64,000 nucleotides of DNA from Muriicola sp. Z0-33 (GCF_026126425.1 NZ_JAFMPW010000003.1:248001-312000), one strand, 5' to 3'. Positions 18,708-27,780 are shown, numbered from the stretch's first letter. The notes: generated by a model from the sequence alone, not told the origin. Numbers and translations: made by a program.

Positions 18708-19523
18708 ATGGAAAAAATACGTGAAATAGTAGAATACGCCTGGGATAACAGAGAAATGCTAAAAGATGAAAACACCCAAAATGCCATAAGAAGTGTAATA
18801 GATCTTATAGATCAGGGTAGTTTAAGATGTGCGGAACCAGGACCAGATGGCTGGCAAATCAACGAATGGGTAAAAAAAGCCGTAGTACTCTACTTTCCGA
18901 TCCAGAAAATGCAAACTTTTGAGGTGGGCATTTTTGAATATCACGATAAAATTCCATTAAAAAAGGGGTATGCAGAAAAAGGCATAAGAGTAGTACCTCA
19001 TGCAGTTGCACGTCATGGAGCCTATATTTCCCCAGGAACCATTTTAATGCCCAGTTATGTAAATATTGGGGCTTATGTGGATGAAGGCACAATGGTAGAT
19101 ACCTGGGCAACAGTTGGTAGTTGTGCTCAGATTGGTAAAAATGTGCATCTCAGCGGAGGGGTAGGCATTGGAGGAGTATTAGAACCCTTGCAAGCAGCAC
19201 CGGTAATTATTGAGGACAACGCCTTTGTTGGTAGTCGATGTATTGTCGTCGAGGGGGTTCGGGTAGAGAAGGAAGCAGTTCTAGGTGCAAACGTAGTACT
19301 TACGGCTTCAACCAAAATAATAGATGTAACAGCTGATGAAGCTGTTGAATATAAAGGATGGGTGCCGGCAAGATCGGTTGTCATTCCGGGAAGTTATACC
19401 AAAAAATTCCCTGCAGGAGACTATCAGGTGCCTTGTGCATTGATAATAGGAACAAGAAAAGAGAGTACCAATAAAAAGACCTCTTTAAATGACGCCCTAA
19501 GGGAATATGATGTGGCGGTTTAG
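18708..19523 (+). CDS. dapD: Tetrahydrodipicolinate N-succinyltransferase
   Basis: The 271-residue enzyme catalyses the succinyl-CoA-dependent step of the lysine/diaminopimelate pathway. The N-terminal helical domain (1-100) is followed by a left-handed beta-helix of hexapeptide repeats (about 105-240) with motifs such as MPSYVNIGAYVDEGTMVDTW and VGSCAQIGKNVHLSGGVGIG. Length and motifs are standard. With lysA at 47.7 kb it shows that this organism uses the succinylase DAP route. A LicD-like gene follows after 11 bases. Confidence 0.97.
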   Translation: MEKIREIVEYAWDNREMLKDENTQNAIRSVIDLIDQGSLRCAEPGPDGWQINEWVKKAVVLYFPIQKMQTFEVGIFEYHDKIPLKKGYAEKGIRVVPHAVARHGAYISPGTILMPSYVNIGAYVDEGTMVDTWATVGSCAQIGKNVHLSGGVGIGGVLEPLQAAPVIIEDNAFVGSRCIVVEGVRVEKEAVLGANVVLTASTKIIDVTADEAVEYKGWVPARSVVIPGSYTKKFPAGDYQVPCALIIGTRKESTNKKTSLNDALREYDVAV

Positions 19524-19534
19524 AAAGTAATCTG

Positions 19535-20119
19535 ATGGCGTACGATATTACACTTGAAGGAAAGAACCTGGCTGAGGCAGAATTGCTTCTGAAGAATATT
19601 TCTTCCCTATTTGATAAAAGTAATATTTCTTATTGGTTAGAAGGAGGAACCCTACTGGGTATTAGACGTGAAGGCCGACTTTTGCCCTGGGATAACGACG
19701 TTGATATTTCAATAATGGAAGATCAATCAGATAAATTAGACCTGTTATTGGCTTCATTAAAAAATGCAGGGTATAGAATTCGCATAAGGAAATTCCAGGA
19801 AAGTTCTGAATATTTTAAAAAGGGTGCTATCCGAATGATTAAGATCCGAAACAAATCGTTTTTTGGATTGATAAAAGGAAAAGTATGTTTAGACATATTT
19901 GTTAAATATGCTCACAGTGGTCTTGCGTTTTGGGAAATAGATAATAAGACAAAATCCGTTCCCGAAAAATTCTATAAAACCTTTAAGAAAATCTCATTTA
20001 AAGAAGATCAATATTCAATTCCCCAGCTAACAGATGAGTACCTCAGTTATCGTTATGGCAATTGGGAAACACCTAAAAAAGATTGGGACACTTCCAGGGA
20101 TGATCAGGCCCTTAATTAA
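19535..20119 (+). CDS. LicD-family phosphotransferase-like protein
   Basis: The 194-residue protein has the LicD nucleotidyltransferase-fold signature: W-L-E-G-G-T-L-L-G-I-R (34-44) followed by PWDNDVDISI with the metal acids D53, D55 and D57. LicD proteins transfer phosphocholine or other phospho-polyols from CDP-linked donors to surface glycans. This one is shorter than the classical 270-residue LicD and ends right after the catalytic half. It is 11 bases downstream of dapD, but its role fits the surface-polymer genes that follow. Confidence 0.82.
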   Translation: MAYDITLEGKNLAEAELLLKNISSLFDKSNISYWLEGGTLLGIRREGRLLPWDNDVDISIMEDQSDKLDLLLASLKNAGYRIRIRKFQESSEYFKKGAIRMIKIRNKSFFGLIKGKVCLDIFVKYAHSGLAFWEIDNKTKSVPEKFYKTFKKISFKEDQYSIPQLTDEYLSYRYGNWETPKKDWDTSRDDQALN

Positions 20120-20137
20120 GGAGCCTCTACTTAATTA
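20113..20137. terminator. Hairpin between convergent LicD-like and TagD-like genes
   Basis: TAATTAAG (20113-20120) pairs perfectly with CTTAATTA (20130-20137) around a 9-base loop. It covers the stop codons of both convergent genes. It has no long T tract, so it is at best a weak bidirectional terminator. Confidence 0.4.
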
Positions 20138-20741
20138 GTTTAAGAGATTTTTTGAGAATTGTACTGCTCACACTAGCTGTATATGGGAAATATTCCATGG
20201 CACAGCTCACCTCAGGGTATCGCCCACGCCAATCGTCGCCGACGGAAATAGCATCTATTTGATAAGTATCAACAATGTTCTGCTTGTTTTTGTCTTCTTG
20301 CGGAATTACTTCATCTACATATTTAATTGCCTGAAGTACCCTCATTCGTTCCTCGAACGGAATAACAGGTCTTAGGCCTTTTTCTTTTTCAATTAGCTCA
20401 TCTGTAGATACACCTACGATCAGATAATCGCACAATTCTTTACTCTTTTTTAAAATGTTTAGATGACCATAATGAAATACATCAAAACATCCTGAAGTAT
20501 ACATTCTGTCGTATTTTTTTGCCTTAGTGGCCCTGGCACGAATGCTTAAGTGGGCATCATCGAAAATCTTAAATGCAATACTTCCTTTTGGATATGCTTC
20601 CAGAAGTACCTTCAGGATCTCAGGTATATCAGTATGATAATCCCCACCTATGGCATGCCCTTCAAAATGGAATTCATCAATCTTCCGAAATTTCCAATTA
20701 CCAAAGGGTTTTAGTAGACTTAATATATTGTTGTCGGCCAT
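20127..20741 (-). CDS. Cytidylyltransferase-family protein (TagD-like) with an extra N-terminal domain
   Basis: The C-terminal 125 residues are a nucleotidyltransferase of the glycerol-3-phosphate cytidylyltransferase/TagD type. They include GCFDVFHYGHLNILKKS with the HxGH active site, a VGDDWRGRYPEV loop and a final ASVSSTILK in place of RTxGISTT. It should make a CDP-polyol or similar donor. The N-terminal 75 residues are a small extra domain I do not recognise. I start at ATG 20741 (MADNN) because a TACCTTTG -7 element at 20766-20773 lies inside the longer reading frame (ATG 20786). Confidence 0.83.
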   Translation of the reverse strand: MADNNILSLLKPFGNWKFRKIDEFHFEGHAIGGDYHTDIPEILKVLLEAYPKGSIAFKIFDDAHLSIRARATKAKKYDRMYTSGCFDVFHYGHLNILKKSKELCDYLIVGVSTDELIEKEKGLRPVIPFEERMRVLQAIKYVDEVIPQEDKNKQNIVDTYQIDAISVGDDWRGRYPEVSCAMEYFPYTASVSSTILKKSLKLIK

Positions 20742-20765
20742 AGAGACATCTTTAAATACAATCCG

Positions 20766-20773
20766 CAAAGGTA
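20766..20773 (-). promoter_or_regulatory. -7 element upstream of the TagD-like gene
   Basis: On the minus strand this reads TACCTTTG, a perfect TAnnTTTG. It is 25 bases before ATG 20741 and downstream of the alternative ATG 20786, so it decides in favour of the shorter protein. No clear -33 TTG is seen. Confidence 0.6.
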
Positions 20774-20869
20774 CAAAAAAGCGCATTCTATTACTGATTA
20801 GAGAGCAAATGTCGGGGGATTAGCAGTTTCAATATTAAAGAGCAATTTCATTAGTTAGCAAATTAAAAT

Positions 20870-20877
20870 TAACTTTG
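20870..20877 (+). promoter_or_regulatory. -7 element upstream of the NTP-transferase gene
   Basis: TAACTTTG matches TAnnTTTG exactly and lies about 80 bases before ATG 20959, giving a leader of roughly 75 bases. It would drive the nucleotidyltransferase / glycerophosphotransferase-GT2 pair. Confidence 0.55.
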
Positions 20878-20958
20878 ACCCCAAATTGCAGTGATATTCT
20901 TGCGGTTATTTACTTTAAAAATACCTGGTAATATTAGTGCAATCCATAAAACCAACAT

Positions 20959-21645
20959 ATGAAAATTGTTATTCTGGCTGCCGGAATAGGATCCCGCTTG
21001 GGCAATCCGTTTCCCAAACCCCTTACCCCCTTGGCCAACGGCAAGAGCATTATGAAAATGCAGGTGGAACATCTGACCAAGTATTATAATTTGGATGATA
21101 TATACGTAGTTGTTGGTTTTAAGAAAGATCTTATCATGGAACGTTTTCCGGAGCTTACCTACATCTATAATCCTTTTTTTGATAGAACTAATACTTCAAA
21201 AAGCTTGTTGCAGGCCCTCAAAAAAAATCGGGATAAATCAGTTCTATGGCTTAACGGAGATGTTGTTTTTGATGAAAGACTACTGTCTATTCTAAACCCT
21301 TATATCAATGCACAAAAGTCCTTTGTTGCAGTTAATACCAGCAAAGTTGCCGAAGAAGAAGTAAAATATACTTTAAATAATGGGTATGTCGAGCAGCTTT
21401 CTAAAGCGGTTAAAAATGGTCTGGGCGAAGCGGTTGGAATTAACTTTATAGCCGCCAATGACATTGGTAGCTTTATAAAACGTTTGGAAGAATGCAATAA
21501 TGACGACTATTTTGAACGTGGGCTGGAGCTGGCTGTTGAAAAAGATGGTCTCCAATTGAGTGCGGTAGATATTTCTGAGTATGATTGTTTAGAAGTCGAT
21601 TTTAAAGAAGATCTCGATGATGCCAATAATTTATTCCAAAAATGA
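20959..21645 (+). CDS. Sugar-phosphate/choline-phosphate nucleotidyltransferase (LicC-like)
   Basis: The 228-residue protein is an NTP-transferase. It has ILAAGIGSRLG (5-15) with PFPKPLTPL (18-26), the nucleotide-binding signature, then a VVVGFKKD strand and the metal-binding LNGDVVFDE (about 98-106). Length and motifs resemble LicC-type CTP:phosphocholine cytidylyltransferases and short sugar nucleotidyltransferases. It would make an activated donor for the adjacent transferase, whose ATG overlaps this stop codon (ATGA). The substrate is not certain. Confidence 0.82.
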   Translation: MKIVILAAGIGSRLGNPFPKPLTPLANGKSIMKMQVEHLTKYYNLDDIYVVVGFKKDLIMERFPELTYIYNPFFDRTNTSKSLLQALKKNRDKSVLWLNGDVVFDERLLSILNPYINAQKSFVAVNTSKVAEEEVKYTLNNGYVEQLSKAVKNGLGEAVGINFIAANDIGSFIKRLEECNNDDYFERGLELAVEKDGLQLSAVDISEYDCLEVDFKEDLDDANNLFQK

Positions 21646-23483
21646 GGGTAGTACTGTTCTGTCAAAATGCCTATGCATTTGGAATTCTTGCCCCAATACG
21701 AGATGAACTGCGGCAAAAGAACTATACGTTTCTTTGGTATATTTCTAAAAAACTAATAACCAATTTCCCGTTTAAAAATGAAGATTATAGCTCTAGTATT
21801 TTAGACATTCAATTGTTTAAGAGCGATGTCATTTTTGTGCCGGGAAATGAGGTTCCAAATTATTTGCGAGGTCTTAAAGTGCAAATATTTCATGGATTAG
21901 CCGGTGAGAAGCGCGGTCATTTCAGAATACGGCATTATTTTGACCTTTACCTAACCCAAGGCCCTTACTTTACCAATAAATTTAAAGCGTTAAAGCAAAA
22001 ACATCAGAATTTTGAGGTAATAGAAACCGGTTGGCCAAAATTAGATGTATATCATGCGCTTGCCGATCAATCTGCAATAGAAAAAAAGGCCCTTCTAGAG
22101 CAATATAATACAGCTACCATTGTCCTTTATGCACCTACTTTTTCTCCAAGCCTTACTTCCGCCCCGTACTTAGTGGAAGAAATAAAAGAATTGGCAATAA
22201 ATACCGGGTATTTGGTTTTTATCAAATTCCATGACCTGATGGATTCCAAATGGATTAATGCCTATAAAACCCTGGCTAAAGAAGTTCCGGGAATCATTTT
22301 TAAGGAAGATAAGAATATCGTTAAATTCTTATTGCAAGCAGATATTCTTATCAGCGACACTTCCTCTGTTATTTATGAATTCATGTTATTAGACAAACCG
22401 GTAATTTCTTTTAGAAATATTGCTAAAAAAATATACTGGGACGACAGCAAGCAATATAGCGGATTAGCCCAAAAAGTAAAGGACAATCTCATTAATGATC
22501 CTTACGCTGCTCAAAGGTCATTTGTCGTAGAAAACTTCCATCCGTATAATGATGGTAAATCTGCGAGTAGAATGGTAGCAACAGTAAAAGAGTACATCTC
22601 CAAGGAAGGTGTACCTGAATTCCGGAAACTTTCGCTGGCCCGTAAAATGAAAATTCACTATCTCTTTGGCAGACCTGTAAAAGATATATTTAAAGGTGAA
22701 AAAAGAGCTAAGATCTCTGCAGTGCTGATTATATTTAACGAGATACTGCATATAGAAAAAGTGTTGGAAAACGTGAGTTTTGCTGATGAGATTATCATTG
22801 TTGATTCTTTTAGTACCGATGGCACATTAGAAAAAATAAGGGAATATCCGCATGTAAAACTTATAACCCGGACCTTTGTAAACTACACAGATCAAAAGTC
22901 CTTTGCCATGGAGCAAGCCACCAATGATTGGATACTTTTTCTGGATGCCGATGAGCGCCTGACCGATCCTTTAAAAAATGAGATCCTAATGACCGTAAAT
23001 TCAGATTCAAAAAAGGCTGTTGCATATTATTTCTACAGAACCTTTATGTTTAGAAATAGTAAACTTCGCTTTAGTGGGTGGCAGAGTGATAAAAATTACC
23101 GGTTGTTTAGAAAAAGTAAAGTGCACTTTGCTAAAGACAGAATTGTTCATGAAACTCTGGTGCTGCAAGGTGAATCTGATACATTAAAACACAAACTGAT
23201 ACATTATTCCTATAAAGATTATGAGGACTACAAGGGAAAAATGATTAAATACGGTCAAATGAAGGCCCAGGAAGAAATCAAAAAAAATTATACCCCAAAC
23301 ATCTACCACTTTATATTTAGGCCGTTGTACAAATTTGTTAACCACTTCTTCTTCAGACTGGGATTTCTGGACGGTAAAAAAGGATTAATCATATCTTATC
23401 TTAATGCTTTAGGGGTGTATTCTCGTTACAAGGAAATAAAACGACTCCGAAAAGCAAATTCCATGCCTTCCGTTAATAGTTGA
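21642..23483 (+). CDS. Fusion of a CDP-glycerol-type glycerophosphotransferase and a GT2 glycosyltransferase
   Basis: The 613-residue protein has two enzymes in one chain. Residues 1-345 are like TagB/TagF poly(glycerol-phosphate) transferases: IFHGLAGEKRG with H84, VLYAPTF (161-167), KFHD with H197, and the donor-site motif S238-D-T-S-S with E246. Residues 356-604 are a WaaE/LgtF-like GT2 domain with VDSFSTDGT (388-395) and the D435-A-D437 metal motif. The start overlaps the previous stop by 4 bases. The GT2 half is closely similar along its length to the separate GT2 protein encoded at 23680. It probably adds a polyol phosphate and a sugar to the same surface polymer at the inner face of the membrane. 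Confidence 0.85.
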   Translation: MRVVLFCQNAYAFGILAPIRDELRQKNYTFLWYISKKLITNFPFKNEDYSSSILDIQLFKSDVIFVPGNEVPNYLRGLKVQIFHGLAGEKRGHFRIRHYFDLYLTQGPYFTNKFKALKQKHQNFEVIETGWPKLDVYHALADQSAIEKKALLEQYNTATIVLYAPTFSPSLTSAPYLVEEIKELAINTGYLVFIKFHDLMDSKWINAYKTLAKEVPGIIFKEDKNIVKFLLQADILISDTSSVIYEFMLLDKPVISFRNIAKKIYWDDSKQYSGLAQKVKDNLINDPYAAQRSFVVENFHPYNDGKSASRMVATVKEYISKEGVPEFRKLSLARKMKIHYLFGRPVKDIFKGEKRAKISAVLIIFNEILHIEKVLENVSFADEIIIVDSFSTDGTLEKIREYPHVKLITRTFVNYTDQKSFAMEQATNDWILFLDADERLTDPLKNEILMTVNSDSKKAVAYYFYRTFMFRNSKLRFSGWQSDKNYRLFRKSKVHFAKDRIVHETLVLQGESDTLKHKLIHYSYKDYEDYKGKMIKYGQMKAQEEIKKNYTPNIYHFIFRPLYKFVNHFFFRLGFLDGKKGLIISYLNALGVYSRYKEIKRLRKANSMPSVNS

Positions 23484-23679
23484 AAACCAGGCTTCTCCAA
23501 AAATACGGCTTGATAGGACGATACCGATCTACCGGAAAGGACAATAAATAGGGCCGTATCGATAAACGGTACGCTGATCAACTTCAGCTATTTGTGATGT
23601 ATTTTTTGTAGGAATTTTCACTCTTTGTATACTATTTCTCTATTTTCTTTGTTATCATTTATATAATCCATTACCCCAA

Positions 23680-24483
23680 ATGAGAGAAATTAATAGAAAA
23701 ATCTCCGCCTTAATTATAACCTACAATGAAATTGGGTATATAGAACGTTGCCTGGAATCTGTTTCCTTTGCCGACGAAATTATCGTTGTAGACTCGTATA
23801 GCACGGATGGCACTTATGAATATTTATTAAACCATCCCAAGGTTAAGGTAATTCAAAACCCGTTTAAGGATTTTACAACTCAGAAGTCGTTTGCCTTGGA
23901 AAAGGCCACCAATAATTGGATCCTGTTCCTCGATGCCGATGAGGTGGTACCAAAGAAATTACAGAATGAAATTATAGCCACAGTCAAAACAGATAGAGAC
24001 TACGCGGCATTCTGGTTTTACCGAAAATTCATGTTTCAAAAACAGCGTTTGTACTTCAGTGGATGGCAAACCGATAAGAATTATCGTTTATTTAGGAAAG
24101 ATAAAGTCGCTTTCTCTAAAGACAGAATTGTTCATGAAACACTTCATGTGAATGGCAGGTCTGGAATATTAAAAGAGACCTTGGTACACTATTGTTACAA
24201 AAATTACAACAACTACAAAAATAAGATGCTTCAATATGGCAGACTAAAAGCCAAAGAAGCCTTCAATAAAGAAAAAAGATTCACCTATCTACATCTTATA
24301 ATTAAACCTTCATGGAAATTTCTCTTTAATTACCTATTCAGGTTGGGAGTTTTAGACGGTAAAAAGGGTGTAATTATCTGCTACTTGGGAGCTTTAGGCG
24401 AAATTGAAAGATTTAAGGAGTTAAGACGATTGGAGAAAAGACAAAAGCTGGCTCCATATCTAATAACTTCATACACCAAATAA
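23680..24483 (+). CDS. GT2 glycosyltransferase (WaaE/LgtF-like)
   Basis: The 267-residue single-domain glycosyltransferase has VVDSYSTDGT (37-46) and the D85-A-D87 metal motif. It has the WaaE-type late motifs FSKDRIVHETL and the basic, membrane-proximal C-terminal helices. Relatives add glucose or heptose-like residues to lipopolysaccharide core. It matches the C-terminal half of the fusion protein upstream so closely that the pair looks like a duplication. The 196-base gap between them holds no gene. Confidence 0.9.
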   Translation: MREINRKISALIITYNEIGYIERCLESVSFADEIIVVDSYSTDGTYEYLLNHPKVKVIQNPFKDFTTQKSFALEKATNNWILFLDADEVVPKKLQNEIIATVKTDRDYAAFWFYRKFMFQKQRLYFSGWQTDKNYRLFRKDKVAFSKDRIVHETLHVNGRSGILKETLVHYCYKNYNNYKNKMLQYGRLKAKEAFNKEKRFTYLHLIIKPSWKFLFNYLFRLGVLDGKKGVIICYLGALGEIERFKELRRLEKRQKLAPYLITSYTK

Positions 24484-24501
24484 GGAGCATCTCCCTTATT
24501 T
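24478..24501 (+). terminator. Hairpin across the GT2 stop codon
   Basis: AAATAAGG (24478-24485, containing the TAA stop) pairs with CCTTATTT (24494-24501) around an 8-base loop, followed by A/T-rich sequence. A possible terminator of the surface-polymer genes. Confidence 0.45.
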
Positions 24502-24540
24502 ATAAAATCCTCTTTTATTTAAGTTAAGACTGGAATATCT

Positions 24541-24548
24541 TAATTTTG
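24541..24548 (+). promoter_or_regulatory. -7 element upstream of the tRNA-modification gene
   Basis: TAATTTTG matches TAnnTTTG. The gene's ATG is 86 bases further on, so the leader would be about 80 bases. I saw no known riboswitch in it. Confidence 0.45.
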
Positions 24549-24633
24549 CAAGTGCTGGCTATGCGGTCGCTACGATCTCTTATGTCTTCAGCCATTATGT
24601 AATGCTGTAAAATCAATATAACTTTCATAGCAC

Positions 24634-25200
24634 ATGGGCATGCAGGAAGAAATTAAAAAAACCTTAGCGGTACTGGAACAGGGTGGAATAATACTGTACC
24701 CTACAGATACAGTTTGGGGAATTGGTTGTGATGCTACCAATGCTGTTGCTATCGAAAAAGTCTATGCATTAAAGAAAAGAGCCTCTGAAAAAGCTCTGAT
24801 CTGCCTGGTTTCAGATGATTATATGCTGGAACAACATGTAGAACAGGTCCCTGACTTGGCCTATGATATAATAGATCTTTCTACCCGGCCCACCACAATA
24901 ATTTATGATGCCCCTAAAGGTATTGCCAAAAATCTTATTGCTGAGGATAATTCTCTGGCCATAAGAGTAGCTTCAGATAAATTTTGCCAATACCTGATTA
25001 AAGCGTTTAAAAAACCCCTGGTTTCTACCTCCGCGAATATTGCCGGGCAAGCAACACCCTCCACATTTAAGGAAATAACAGATGATATTTTAAAAGGAGT
25101 TGACTATGTAGTAAATTTGGATCACGATAAAGAAAAGAAAAGCGCCTCGACCATTATTAAATTAGGTAATGATGGAGTTATAAAAGTTATCCGAAAATAA
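24634..25200 (+). CDS. L-threonylcarbamoyladenylate synthase family protein (YrdC/Sua5)
   Basis: The 188-residue single YrdC domain makes threonylcarbamoyl-AMP from threonine, bicarbonate and ATP for the t6A37 modification of ANN-decoding tRNAs. Visible motifs are GGIILYPTDTVWGIGCDATN (16-35), ALKKRASEKALICLV and the late STSANIAGQATPS nucleotide loop. It lacks the C-terminal Sua5 domain, like TsaC. Starts at 24634 or 24640 are equally possible. The CCA-adding enzyme gene follows after 52 bases, making a small tRNA-maturation pair. Confidence 0.92.
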   Translation: MGMQEEIKKTLAVLEQGGIILYPTDTVWGIGCDATNAVAIEKVYALKKRASEKALICLVSDDYMLEQHVEQVPDLAYDIIDLSTRPTTIIYDAPKGIAKNLIAEDNSLAIRVASDKFCQYLIKAFKKPLVSTSANIAGQATPSTFKEITDDILKGVDYVVNLDHDKEKKSASTIIKLGNDGVIKVIRK

Positions 25201-25252
25201 TCTCAAGAACAGGTTTTAGAGGCCAACATCCTAAAAGTACTACAGCACTATC

Positions 25253-26677
25253 ATGACATCTCAAAAGCACATAGCCGCACTATCAAACCCTGTCTTTGAG
25301 CTTATAGCAGACTCGGCAGCAGCACTTGCTGTAGATTGTTATGTAATAGGAGGCTTTGTGCGCGACTATCTTTTAAAAAGAGGCACTCCAAAAGACATTG
25401 ATATTGTGGCCATCGGCAGTGGCATTGAACTGGCTAAAAAAGTTGCTTCAAAATTACCGGGAAAACCAGAGGTGGCCGTATTTAAGAACTTTGGAACCGC
25501 CATGATAAAGTTGAAAGAACTTGAAATAGAATTTGTTGGAGCCCGTAAAGAAAGCTACTACCGGGATAGCAGAAAACCCGTAGTAGAAAATGGTACCCTG
25601 CAGGAAGATCAGAACAGGCGAGATTTCACTATAAATGCATTGGCTATTTCATTAAATAAGAAGGACTACGGGACGCTGATAGATCCTTTTAATGGCCTTG
25701 AAGATCTGGAAAACCAATTGATAAGGACCCCATTGGCTCCGGGAATTACATATTCTGATGATCCCTTGAGAATGATGCGTGCCATTAGATTCGCCGCTCA
25801 GTTAGATTTCACGATTCATCCTGAATCTCTAAAGGCCATTACTTCGCATAAAAAGCGTATTAAAATTGTATCCAGAGAACGTATTGTAGACGAATTACAT
25901 AAAATTATGGCAGCGAAAAAACCTTCAAAAGGTTTGGCACTGCTCCATAAAACCCAATTATTGTCCTATATACTGCCAGAACTTGTTGCACTGCAGGGTA
26001 TTGAGGAGGTTGAAGGGCAAAAGCATAAAGATAACTTCTGGCACACTTTGGAAGTTGTTGACAATATTGCTAAAACTACAGATAATCTATGGTTGCGATG
26101 GGCCGCCCTTTTGCATGATATAGGTAAAGCTCCTACCAAGCGTTTCGACAAGAAACTTGGTTGGACATTTCATGCCCATGAATTTGTTGGGGCTAAAATG
26201 GTTTACACCATTTTTAAGAGATTAAAAATGCCGTTAAACGACAAGATGAAATTCGTTCAAAAAATGGTGTTGATGAGTTCCAGGCCTATTGTTCTTTCTG
26301 AAGATTATGCCACAGATTCGGCAGTTCGCCGTCTTGTTTTTGATGCAGGGGATCATGTAGACGATCTTATGACCTTATGTGAAGCCGATATCACAACTAA
26401 AAACCCCAGGAAACAAAGAAAGTATAAGAACAACTTTAAACTGGTAAGACAGAAAATTATAGAGGTAGAGGAAAGGGATCATATCCGTAATTTCCAACCG
26501 CCTATCTCAGGAGAAGAAATTATGGCCACATTTAACCTGAAACCTTCCAGGGAAATAGGAATAATCAAAGAAGCTATTAAAGAGGCTATCCTGGAAGGAG
26601 AAATACCCAATGAATACGAGGCTGCAAAAAAGTATATGCTCAAAAAGGCAAAGGAGAGTGGTCTGCTTCCAAAATAA
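25253..26677 (+). CDS. cca: CCA tRNA nucleotidyltransferase with HD domain
   Basis: The 474-residue class II enzyme adds or repairs the 3' CCA end of tRNAs. The head domain has GGFVRDYLL followed by DIDIVAIG (metal acids) and the [11 protein letters not shown] motif. The neck and body follow, with an HD phosphohydrolase domain (HDIGKAPTK near residue 288) towards the C-terminus, which can trim cyclic phosphates. This arrangement is common in Bacteroidota. Confidence 0.92.
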   Translation: MTSQKHIAALSNPVFELIADSAAALAVDCYVIGGFVRDYLLKRGTPKDIDIVAIGSGIELAKKVASKLPGKPEVAVFKNFGTAMIKLKELEIEFVGARKESYYRDSRKPVVENGTLQEDQNRRDFTINALAISLNKKDYGTLIDPFNGLEDLENQLIRTPLAPGITYSDDPLRMMRAIRFAAQLDFTIHPESLKAITSHKKRIKIVSRERIVDELHKIMAAKKPSKGLALLHKTQLLSYILPELVALQGIEEVEGQKHKDNFWHTLEVVDNIAKTTDNLWLRWAALLHDIGKAPTKRFDKKLGWTFHAHEFVGAKMVYTIFKRLKMPLNDKMKFVQKMVLMSSRPIVLSEDYATDSAVRRLVFDAGDHVDDLMTLCEADITTKNPRKQRKYKNNFKLVRQKIIEVEERDHIRNFQPPISGEEIMATFNLKPSREIGIIKEAIKEAILEGEIPNEYEAAKKYMLKKAKESGLLPK

Positions 26678-26713
26678 ACCATTTAAATCGTTATTAAGTC
26701 GTTCCAGGATTCG

Positions 26714-26721
26714 TAATTTTG
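26714..26721 (+). promoter_or_regulatory. -7 element upstream of ctaA
   Basis: TAATTTTG, a perfect TAnnTTTG, lies 19 bases before ATG 26741. No clear -33 TTG is seen. Confidence 0.6.
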
Positions 26722-26740
26722 CCTGATCAACTCGCAATTA

Positions 26741-27775
26741 ATGAGGAAACATTACCTGAAAATTGCCAAATTATCACTTGTCCTTGTATACCTTGTAATC
26801 ATTGCAGGGGCTGTGGTCAGGATGACAGGAAGTGGAATGGGTTGTCCGGATTGGCCCAAATGTTTTGGATATTACATCCCCCCTACTGAGGAAGCGGAAC
26901 TAAAATGGAAATCACAGGCCAGCTATAAGCAGGGGCAGGTAATAATTCTGGACGAAACTCTGCGAGTGGCAAAGGAGGACTTCACCAGCGGAGACAAATA
27001 TAATAGTGAAAATTGGTCTCCATATACCAAACATAATTATGCCGTCTTCAATGCGGCTCATACCTGGACCGAATTTATAAATCGTCTTTTAGGCGCCCTG
27101 GCAGGATTAGCCACTCTAATCATGGCAATTTTTTCGATAGGATATTGGAAAGACAACAAAAGTATTACCCTGCTTTCCTGGGCTGTTGTATTGGCAATGG
27201 GATTCCAGGCCTGGCTCGGGGCAACCGTGGTATACTCTGTTCTGGAACCGGCAAAAATTACTATACACATGGTAATGGCCCTTGTGATTGTTGGGATGAT
27301 CTTGTACCTGATACATGGGACGAAATCCGTTTCTAAAGAATTTAAACACGATAAAAAGACCTTTCAATTATTTATCATAGTGTTGGCAGTTGGCCTTTTA
27401 CAAATTGTTCTTGGTACTGAGGTAAGGCAATTTATTGATGAGCAAATAGATCTTGTTGGGGAACAAGCCAGGCATTTATGGCTGCAGACCCCAAAACTAC
27501 AATTCTATATTCACAGATCATTCTCTATTTTGGTTGTAATGATCAATTTGTTTCTGGCCTATAGAATCTTTAAACTAAATCTGGGATTTGCCAAGATCAA
27601 CTGGGTACTGCTACTCTTACTACTAGAAGTCATCACCGGAATGACTATGAACTATCTCGACTTCCCCTTTGGTACACAAGCCCTGCACCTGGTATTGGCT
27701 TCCTTGCTTTTCGGGCTGCAATTCTATATGGTATTGGAAGCACTAAAAGCCAAAAAAAGCCATAAATCTTCGTAA
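26741..27775 (+). CDS. ctaA: Heme A synthase (COX15/CtaA)
   Basis: The 344-residue integral membrane protein has about eight hydrophobic segments. It oxidises heme O to heme A for aa3-type cytochrome oxidases. Signature features are MTGSGMGCPDWPKCFG after the first helix, FNAAHTWTEFINRLLGAL (H and E of the first heme site), and paired helices with HMVMALVIV and YIHRSFSILVV histidines. Residues 45-90 form the long periplasmic loop found in Bacteroidota members. No oxidase genes lie beside it. Confidence 0.95.
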   Translation: MRKHYLKIAKLSLVLVYLVIIAGAVVRMTGSGMGCPDWPKCFGYYIPPTEEAELKWKSQASYKQGQVIILDETLRVAKEDFTSGDKYNSENWSPYTKHNYAVFNAAHTWTEFINRLLGALAGLATLIMAIFSIGYWKDNKSITLLSWAVVLAMGFQAWLGATVVYSVLEPAKITIHMVMALVIVGMILYLIHGTKSVSKEFKHDKKTFQLFIIVLAVGLLQIVLGTEVRQFIDEQIDLVGEQARHLWLQTPKLQFYIHRSFSILVVMINLFLAYRIFKLNLGFAKINWVLLLLLLEVITGMTMNYLDFPFGTQALHLVLASLLFGLQFYMVLEALKAKKSHKSS

Positions 27776-27780
27776 CTTTG
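27773..27780 (+). promoter_or_regulatory. -7 element overlapping the ctaA stop codon
   Basis: TAACTTTG matches TAnnTTTG and its TAA is the ctaA stop. It lies 23 bases before ATG 27804, so the next gene can be transcribed separately from ctaA. Confidence 0.6.

Noticed and set aside
23484-23679. Possible RNA gene or gene remnant between the two GT2 genes
   Set aside because: Only imperfect inverted repeats (around 23506-23575) were seen; no tRNA-like fold, conserved motif or coding frame.
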